Assembly: GCA_963708775.1 (NCBI GenBank)
Contig: CAVPTI010000012.1
Span: 62,001 to 126,000 of the forward strand
DNA from: JAGVSR01 sp963708775
GTDB lineage: Bacteria; Pseudomonadota; Alphaproteobacteria; Rhizobiales; Hyphomicrobiaceae
Reading direction: 5' to 3'
Length of the DNA stretch: 64,000 nucleotides
This document shows, in pieces, positions 58,825 through 64,000 of the stretch (positions are counted from its first letter, which is position 1; each line of letters starts with the position of its first letter). The translations under genes were made by a program, and so were the position numbers. Below the pieces are notes generated by a model, which ran no database searches, was not told where the DNA came from, and saw only the letters and a program-made list of their open reading frames with translations.

Positions 58825-59715
58825 ATGATCGATAAACTCGAACTGCTCCTGGCCCTCTCGCGCGAACGCCATTTCGGGCGGGCGGCGGAAACCTGCGGCA
58901 TCAGCCAGCCGACCTTGTCCTCAGCCGTAAAGAGCCTCGAGGATCAATTGGGCGTTTTGATCGTCGAACGCGGGTCCCGCTTTCGCGGGTTCACGCCCGA
59001 AGGTGAGCGCGTGCTCGATTGGGCCCGCCGCATCGTCTCCGACGCGCGCACGATGCGGCAAGAAATTGATGGCTTGAAGCGCGGCCTGACAGGAACCCTG
59101 AAGCTCGGTGTCATTCCAACTGCACTTCCATTCGTGCCGGACATGACCCTGCCCTTCATGGCAAAACATACCGGGCTCCATCTCTCGATCGTTTCCATGT
59201 CGACGGGCACGATCCTCTCCGGCCTCGACAACCTCGAGATCGACATCGGCATCACTTACATCGGCACCGAACTCGTCCAGCGTTTCCAGACCGTGCGGCT
59301 CTACGCAGAGCAATACGCGCTGCTCGTCGCGCCGGGCCATCCTTTCGCCGACCGAATGGACGTATCCTGGGCGGAGGCGGGCCGCCTCCCCCTCTGCCTT
59401 CTCACGGGCGATATGCAGAACCGCCGCATCATCGATCGGCATTTGGCCGACGTCGGCGTCGCAATCCCGCCAATGCTGGAATCCAATTCGATGACGATGC
59501 TGCACGTCCACGTCAGATCCGGATTGTTCGCGACCATTGCGGCGGTCGGAACAGGCGATCGTTTCGCAGCACCCATGGAACTGATCGCAATTCCAATCGT
59601 CGAACCGGCCGTCACTCACGAAATTGGCTTGGTCCTGAAGGCACGCGAACCGCATCCGCCCCATGTGTCGGCATTCCTGACGATGGCGCGCAAATTTGCC
59701 CCTCCTTCGACCTGA
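58825..59715 (+). CDS. LysR-type transcriptional regulator
   Basis: The 296-aa LysR protein has an N-terminal HTH (MIDKLELLLALSRERHFGRA, QPTLSSAVKSLEDQLG) and a periplasmic-binding-like effector domain with GTLKLGVIPTALPFVPDMTL. The text RGSRFRGFTPEGERVLDWAR is shared with LysR regulators often placed by formate dehydrogenase genes in alphaproteobacteria. None is present here, so its target is unknown. A GTG at 58810 is an alternative start. Divergent from idi. Confidence 0.88.
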   Translation: MIDKLELLLALSRERHFGRAAETCGISQPTLSSAVKSLEDQLGVLIVERGSRFRGFTPEGERVLDWARRIVSDARTMRQEIDGLKRGLTGTLKLGVIPTALPFVPDMTLPFMAKHTGLHLSIVSMSTGTILSGLDNLEIDIGITYIGTELVQRFQTVRLYAEQYALLVAPGHPFADRMDVSWAEAGRLPLCLLTGDMQNRRIIDRHLADVGVAIPPMLESNSMTMLHVHVRSGLFATIAAVGTGDRFAAPMELIAIPIVEPAVTHEIGLVLKAREPHPPHVSAFLTMARKFAPPST

Positions 59716-59904
59716 AAGCTGTCGCGCAGCAGAAATCTAGGTCAATCTAAACCCAAACGCAGCTTGCCCGTCTATGCGCGACGCACCATCTAATCTTCAT
59801 CGTTCTATGAGGATGCTCACAAGCGAACCGCTTGCGTCCTCTTCCGATATCTTCGCGATCCTTTCCGAACCTCGGAACCGATCCCCAATTGAGGAGATCG
59901 CATC

Positions 59905-60447
59905 ATGCATCGAATTCCGACCATTGCCTTGGCCTTTACGCTCACCTTTGCCGTGCCGTCGGATGTGAGGGCGCAACAAGCTCCCGACACCTCACCCCCC
60001 AATGCCCAGTCTCAATCGATGGGCCCCGGCCAAATGGGCCACGGGCGCATGATGGGCGGCGGCATGGGCGGCCGTATGGGCGGCGGCATGATGATGGACG
60101 ATTGTCCTATGATGGGCCCTCAGAACGCCGCAACGCCCTCCGATCGACTGAGCACACTGAAAAGCCAACTCGCGATCACCGACGCCCAGCAGAGTGCCTG
60201 GAACGCCTACACGGACAAAATGACGAAGACCTGGGAGAGCATGGGCACGATGCGGGAGCACATGCAGAAGATGCAGGCTACCAAGTCTCCCGTTGACCGG
60301 CTCGATGCGCACATCACGATGATGGAGACACGTCTTGTGATGATGAAGGAGGTCAAACCTCTGCTTCAATCGCTCTACGATAGTCTCACCGCGGATCAGA
60401 AAGCCAAGGCCGACACCTCACTATCACCGATGGGCTGTAGGATGTAA
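59905..60447 (+). CDS. Exported Spy/CpxP-like protein, Met-rich
   Basis: The product is 180 aa with a signal peptide ending near SDVRAQQ (about residue 23). A Met/Gly/His stretch (about 40-70, HGRMMGGGMGGRMGGGMMMD, then DCPMMG) looks suited to copper or silver binding. The LTxxQ-type region follows (LKSQLAITDAQQSAWNAYTD, SLTADQKAK). Such proteins bind metals or act as chaperones in envelope stress. A good site (GGAG) precedes the ATG. The gene probably stands alone. Confidence 0.8.
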   Translation: MHRIPTIALAFTLTFAVPSDVRAQQAPDTSPPNAQSQSMGPGQMGHGRMMGGGMGGRMGGGMMMDDCPMMGPQNAATPSDRLSTLKSQLAITDAQQSAWNAYTDKMTKTWESMGTMREHMQKMQATKSPVDRLDAHITMMETRLVMMKEVKPLLQSLYDSLTADQKAKADTSLSPMGCRM

Positions 60448-60487
60448 TCGCCGCCCTTGGCGCCACGCGACCACATCGCGTAGACAG

Positions 60488-60508
60488 AACTCCAGCCGCA
60501 CTGGAGTT
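60488..60508 (+). terminator. Weak hairpin after the Spy-like gene
   Basis: The 8-bp perfect stem AACTCCAG / CTGGAGTT has a 5-nt loop, followed only by CTACC. There is no T-tract, so it could be a weak terminator or a leader hairpin of the next gene. Confidence 0.35.
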
Positions 60509-60533
60509 CTACCGCGTGTTGTCCTCGATCCCA

Positions 60534-60986
60534 ATGCCACTATTCACCGATCTTCAGCGCTCCCGGATCGAACGGATCGCCCATTGCTACAGAGGCCGCA
60601 CCGGCCGCGACCTGGTTCCGATCGGCGGCGATATCGCAGCCGCGCTGTGGTCAACACCGATCGCCATCGTCGCCCACGGCACAGAGCCCGATCCCATTTT
60701 CTTCTTCGGCAACGCCACGGCATTACGCCTGTTCGAATGTGACTTCGCGGAATTCACACGCCTGCCGTCTCGCTTTTCCGCAGAACCGCTCCTGCGGGAC
60801 GAACGGGCCCGCCTCCTGGAACGCGTCACCCGCACCGGCTTCATCGACGACTACGCAGGCATCCGTATCTCCGCCACCGGCCGGCGGTTCAGCATCAGGA
60901 GCGCCAGCGTCTGGAACTTGACCGACAGCGATGGACATCCCACCGGCCAGGCGGCCGCATTCGCACATTGGAAGGCGATCGATTGA
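60534..60986 (+). CDS. MEKHLA-domain (PAS-like) protein
   Basis: The product is 150 aa. It has an N-terminal helix, then a PAS-like fold: TPIAIVAHGTEPDPIFFFGN (about 42-61), RLFECDFAEFTRLPSRFSAE and GFIDDYAGIRISATGRRFSI. This matches the stand-alone MEKHLA family, unknown function, possibly ligand or light sensing. The start is ATG 60534; a TTG at 60516 is in frame. The preceding gene is 86 bp away, and no DNA-binding or kinase domain is attached. Confidence 0.82.
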   Translation: MPLFTDLQRSRIERIAHCYRGRTGRDLVPIGGDIAAALWSTPIAIVAHGTEPDPIFFFGNATALRLFECDFAEFTRLPSRFSAEPLLRDERARLLERVTRTGFIDDYAGIRISATGRRFSIRSASVWNLTDSDGHPTGQAAAFAHWKAID

Positions 60987-61105
60987 GGGCTGCTCGACAA
61001 TGCCCCGTCTTTGTTGAACGTCCGTTCTGGCCAACTCATGACAGACGCCCGACCCCGGCGCTAATCACCGAATGGCGCGCGAAACATCGTCGATAATGAG
61101 GAAAT

Positions 61106-61183
61106 TGGTCGGAGCGAGAGGATTTGAACCTCCGACCCCCAGTCCCCCAGACTGGTGCGCTAACCAGGCTGCGCTACGCTCCG
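61106..61183 (-). tRNA. tRNA-Pro (GGG anticodon)
   Basis: Read on the minus strand: acceptor CGGAGCG pairs with CGCTCCG, D-arm GCGCAGCCTGGTTAGCGC, anticodon stem-loop CCAGTCTGGGGGACTGG with GGG at the centre, T-arm with GGTTCAAATCC, and discriminator A. The 3' CCA is encoded (61106-61108 as TGG on plus). It lies between the MEKHLA gene and the PPTase gene, in the MerR-ihfA-fabH neighbourhood, where tRNA-Pro is usual in Rhizobiales. Confidence 0.96.
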
Positions 61184-61229
61184 ATGCGGCCCTTTTGCCC
61201 CGCCCTTGGGGCAAGGTCAACGCCCGAAT

Positions 61230-61979
61230 TCAAACCTTTGCAGGATGGGCGAGGATCTCGTCCAGAGCTGCCGGATCGACGGGTAGAGCCATGACGCTGG
61301 GCGGCCCGACGCCGCGAGGCAGGGCCACTGCTGCAAAGAGACCCGGCGCGGCTGCGATATCGTGCACGATTAACTCGTCGCCTTGGCTCTGCATGGAGGC
61401 AACCGCGCTCGCCCCACCGCGTCCCCAGATGCCGAAGTGGGACAGCGTCCGCCCAATCCCGCGACCGTTCGCTTTACCCCAGGCCTCAAGTCGTGCCCAC
61501 GCCTGGATGACCGCAATCTCTTCGTCGTCGGGCAGCGGCGCGCCCTCGGCAACGGCGGTCCCCGCGGCGATGATCGCTGCGCGACGCCGAGCATCCATGC
61601 GCACGGTCCTGAGCGGCTCGATATCGACACCGATCGACGCCACCCTGCCAAGGCCAATGAGAGCGACGGCCCTTGCTTCGTTTGCTGCGCCGCTGATCGA
61701 TGGCGCACGAAACGACGTATGCGAGACATTGAAGTCGCCAGCGAGGCCAGCAAGCTTCGGTTTTCCATGTGGCCCCGCTTGAAACGGCTGAACCGCAAGG
61801 TGTCGCCCGAAAATCCGAGCAAGAAGTCTGCGCAGCGCCATGCGCGCTACTCTCCGCGAACCGTCGAGAGCATCGATTTCACCGGGAGGGCAATGGGGAT
61901 CTCGCGTCTCAAGTTCGGCCAGCGGTTCCCGAAGCGCATCCAGATCGATGAGCCACAGCTCAATCGCCTCGCCAGTCAC
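61230..61979 (-). CDS. 4'-phosphopantetheinyl transferase, Sfp-type
   Basis: Activates carrier proteins with phosphopantetheine from CoA. The 249-aa protein has GPHGKPKLAGLAGDFNVSHT (motif P1, about 69-88), IGVDIEPLRT (Mg-binding Asp and Glu), and WARLEAWGKANGRGI in place of the usual WxxKEAxxK, so Lys of that motif is replaced (RLEA). The start is GTG 61979 with GGAG upstream. Whether it serves fatty-acid, polyketide or siderophore carriers cannot be told; no NRPS or PKS is in the window. Confidence 0.85.
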   Translation of the reverse strand: MTGEAIELWLIDLDALREPLAELETRDPHCPPGEIDALDGSRRVARMALRRLLARIFGRHLAVQPFQAGPHGKPKLAGLAGDFNVSHTSFRAPSISGAANEARAVALIGLGRVASIGVDIEPLRTVRMDARRRAAIIAAGTAVAEGAPLPDDEEIAVIQAWARLEAWGKANGRGIGRTLSHFGIWGRGGASAVASMQSQGDELIVHDIAAAPGLFAAVALPRGVGPPSVMALPVDPAALDEILAHPAKV

Positions 61980-62026
61980 AGCTCAGCTCCGCCCGAACTC
62001 CAAGCTGGCGGATTGTAACACTTCGC

Positions 62027-62563
62027 TCAACCCTGCCGGGCGCGGGTCAATTGCGCCGGTGAACTCGCCGCCACAAGCTCTTCGCCGAGAAGGAGCCGGC
62101 GGCACGCCTCCAACTCGATGATTGTGCTCTGCAGCAAAGTCTCGAGACTGACGGAGGCAGCGAGCGGCCGAGCGGTGGCCCCACGTGCGCCTTTGCCATT
62201 GGCCTTCGTGATAACCTTGCTGACATCCGGTGCTATTCCGGCGCCGTCGGTCTTTCCGGTCCGGCCACGCGCCCCTGCCTTGTCGGCACTTGCCACATGT
62301 GCGAACGCCTTCACCTGGTCGACGCCCTGTTCCCGCAGGATTTTTTGCACGCCCTTGATCGTGTAGCCCTCGGCGTGAAGCAGACGGCGGATGCCTTTCA
62401 ACAACTCCAAGTCTTCTGGGCGGTAATACCGCCGTCCACCGCCCCGCTTCATGGGACGGATCTGCGGAAACTTGGCCTCCCAGAAGCGCAGGACGTGCTT
62501 GGGCACGTCGAGGTCCGCCGCAACTTCGCTGATCGTCCGGAAGGCTTCGGCCGCTTTCGCCAT
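62027..62563 (-). CDS. MerR-family transcriptional regulator
   Basis: The 178-aa protein has an N-terminal MerR HTH: FRTISEVAADLDVPKHVLRF, WEAKFPQIRPMKRGGGRRYY and the RPEDLELLKGIRRLLHAEGY helix. No metal-binding Cys cluster is seen, so it is a non-metal MerR. The place after ihfA and before tRNA-Pro is conserved in Rhizobiales. Its target is unknown. Confidence 0.9.
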   Translation of the reverse strand: MAKAAEAFRTISEVAADLDVPKHVLRFWEAKFPQIRPMKRGGGRRYYRPEDLELLKGIRRLLHAEGYTIKGVQKILREQGVDQVKAFAHVASADKAGARGRTGKTDGAGIAPDVSKVITKANGKGARGATARPLAASVSLETLLQSTIIELEACRRLLLGEELVAASSPAQLTRARQG

Positions 62564-62813
62564 GGAGACGGTCCCTCATCACATTGATTGATGCTGCGGG
62601 TCGTGCGCAGCGAGGCTGTCGTCGCGCATCATAGCGCGCGCACGCCAATTCGTCCGCAGTGTTCGACGGCAAGTGTGTCGGTGATGTGGACAAACATCAA
62701 AGAACCGAAGCATGTGCGACGCTTCGCAAACGGTCGCGATTATCCATCCACGGAGCCAATCCGCGCCAGATGCAGCAGGAACAATCTTGAAACGGTAATC
62801 GAAATCGAAACTG

Positions 62814-63131
62814 CTATTCGGCAGCCTTGCGGCGCATGCGGCCGGAGTTGATCCGGTCCTTCATGATATTGCTCGGGCGGAAGACCAGAACCTTGCGCGG
62901 TGTGATCGGCACTTCCTTGCCGGTCTTGGGATTGCGGCCAACGCGCTGTCCCTTCTGACGAATTCCGAATGAGCCGAAAGATGACAGCTTCACGCTGTCA
63001 CCGCGAGCCAGGCTCATCGAAATTTCACTCAACACGAGTTCCACAAGATCTTGCAACTCGTTGCGTGGTAGCCCGACCTTTTTGACGACTGCCTCCGCGA
63101 GATCTGCTCGCGTCAAAGTTTTCCCTGCCAT
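62814..63131 (-). CDS. ihfA: Integration host factor subunit alpha
   Basis: DNA-bending protein (with IhfB) in replication, recombination and transcription. The 105-aa protein starts MAGKTLTRADLAEAVVKKVG and has FGSFGIRQKGQRVGRNPKTG with the DNA-contacting arm, then VPITPRKVLVFRPSNIMKDR. The C-terminal INSGRMRRKAAE is typical of alphaproteobacteria. It is downstream of fabH, the common fabH-ihfA-MerR order. Confidence 0.95.
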   Translation of the reverse strand: MAGKTLTRADLAEAVVKKVGLPRNELQDLVELVLSEISMSLARGDSVKLSSFGSFGIRQKGQRVGRNPKTGKEVPITPRKVLVFRPSNIMKDRINSGRMRRKAAE

Positions 63132-63307
63132 ATGAAACCGCGCCTCCCCGCAATCTATTGGCACCCTTCTTTACCGTGGTGCAGGGCAATGCTAGCGGGA
63201 GCAACGCCACCGGTCAACGAGGTGCGAAGCGCAAGGTCCTGAAACTAAACACTTATCCGAAACGTGCTTACCGCAATGCAACATAAAAGCCGACTTGGCC
63301 GTTTAAT

Positions 63308-64000
63308 TTACCATCGGACGAGCACAGCGCCCCAGGTAAACCCGCCACCCATGGCTTCCATGAGCACCAGTTGCCCCTCCTTGACCCGGTGCTCATCCAC
63401 GGCAGCAGCCAGCGCCAAGGGGATCGAGGCGGCCGACGTGTTCCCGTGCCGGGAGAGGGTCATCATGATCTTGTTGGGATCGACGCCGAGTTTCTTGGCG
63501 ATGCCATCGAGGATCCGGGCGTTCGCCTGATGCGGCACGTAGAGATCGATTTCGTCGGCCGCATAGCCCGTTGCCACCAGCGTCTCCTCGATCACCCCGG
63601 AAATTTTCTGCACCGCGTGCCGGAAAACCTCACGGCCGTTCATTCGCAGATGCCCCACTGTCTTCGTTGAGCCCGGCCCGCCATCCACATAAAGCAGATC
63701 TTCGTAGCGCCCGTCGGAACGGATGATGGTCGACAGAATACCGCGATCGTCGCGCCCGCCATGCTGCGGCTGTGCCTCGAGTACGACAGCGCCGGCGCCG
63801 TCACCGAACAGAACGCAGGTCGAGCGGTCGCTCCAGTCGAGAATCCGCGAAAAAGTCTCTGCGCCGATCACGAGCGCGCGCTTGAATTGCCCTGTTTTCA
63901 GGAAGTTGTCCGCGATCGTCATGGCATAGACGAAGCCCGAGCACACCGCCTGCACATCGAACGCTGCGCCCTTGGTGATGCCCAGCCCATGCTGGATGCG
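63308..64000 (-). CDS. fabH: Beta-ketoacyl-ACP synthase III, N-terminus cut by window end
   Basis: Starts fatty-acid chains by condensing acetyl-CoA with malonyl-ACP. The 230 visible residues begin RIQHGLGITKGAAFDVQAVC. They include the active-site Cys (AVCSGF), His in YVPHQANARI and Asn in SRHGNTSAASIP, the FabH triad. The C-terminal end GGGFTWGAVLVRW is typical. About 90 residues of the N-terminus lie beyond the window. plsX is expected upstream. Confidence 0.95.
   Translation of the reverse strand, partial: RIQHGLGITKGAAFDVQAVCSGFVYAMTIADNFLKTGQFKRALVIGAETFSRILDWSDRSTCVLFGDGAGAVVLEAQPQHGGRDDRGILSTIIRSDGRYEDLLYVDGGPGSTKTVGHLRMNGREVFRHAVQKISGVIEETLVATGYAADEIDLYVPHQANARILDGIAKKLGVDPNKIMMTLSRHGNTSAASIPLALAAAVDEHRVKEGQLVLMEAMGGGFTWGAVLVRW

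Overview
The window is a GC-rich chromosomal stretch of an alphaproteobacterium, most likely order Hyphomicrobiales (Rhizobiales). This rests on gene families and gene order rather than a marker-gene alignment. Pointers are the Nudix / DUF6111 / CCA-transferase block, the iscR / cysteine desulfurase / sufBCDS / sufT cluster, the fabH / ihfA / MerR / tRNA-Pro block, and the two-subunit methylmalonyl-CoA mutase. Nearly everything is core or housekeeping. There is no prophage, CRISPR array, rRNA operon or recognisable insertion sequence.

Layout. 1-5.3 kb: hemF, an exported lytic-transglycosylase-like protein, CoA-type Nudix hydrolase, DUF6111 and the CCA-adding enzyme. 5.5-9.6 kb: an H-NS-type protein and a MacAB-like tripartite exporter. 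10-15.5 kb: SOUL heme protein, Fe/Mn superoxide dismutase, patatin-like lipoprotein, small exported proteins, cytochrome c and a HerA-like ATPase. 15.8-25.6 kb: B12-linked metabolism (methylmalonyl-CoA mutase small and large subunits; an ethanolamine ammonia-lyase in which EutB and EutC form one chain), interleaved with a Uma2 protein, a HicAB module and a fatty-acid desaturase. 25.7-29.9 kb: small membrane proteins, a histidine-rich metal-binding protein, pirin, a GFA-family protein, and a gene-free, strongly structured segment. 30-35 kb: parE, aqpZ and a DEAD-box RNA helicase. 35.6-46.9 kb: the Fe-S assembly (SUF) cluster, with sufA separated from the rest by foreign-looking genes. 47-64 kb: anmK, tyrS, a YhdP/AsmA-like giant, bcp, bactofilin, marC, idi, a LysR regulator, a Spy-like protein, tRNA-Pro, a phosphopantetheinyl transferase, a MerR regulator, ihfA and fabH (cut by the window end).

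Two features cut across the annotation. First, at least nine otherwise well-conserved genes are broken by one-to-two-base frameshifts (hemF, the transglycosylase-like gene, mutA, the Uma2 gene, mutB, eutBC, the helicase three times, anmK, yhdP twice). Correcting each restores a family-typical length, so uncorrected assembly errors are likelier than pseudogenes. Second, a small intergenic palindrome family (GGCTCC...GGAGT core, six copies seen) occurs in gene gaps. One copy is flanked by a 21-bp direct repeat that carries the stop codons of two convergent genes, which looks like a small mobile palindrome that duplicated its target.

The most interesting leads are that palindrome, the multi-hairpin segment at 28.4-28.7 kb (possible unrecognised RNA), the EutB-EutC fusion, the tandem His-rich metal-binding protein, and a perfect 14-bp-arm inverted repeat just upstream of the SOUL gene. 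I do not see a clear new defence or biosynthetic system.
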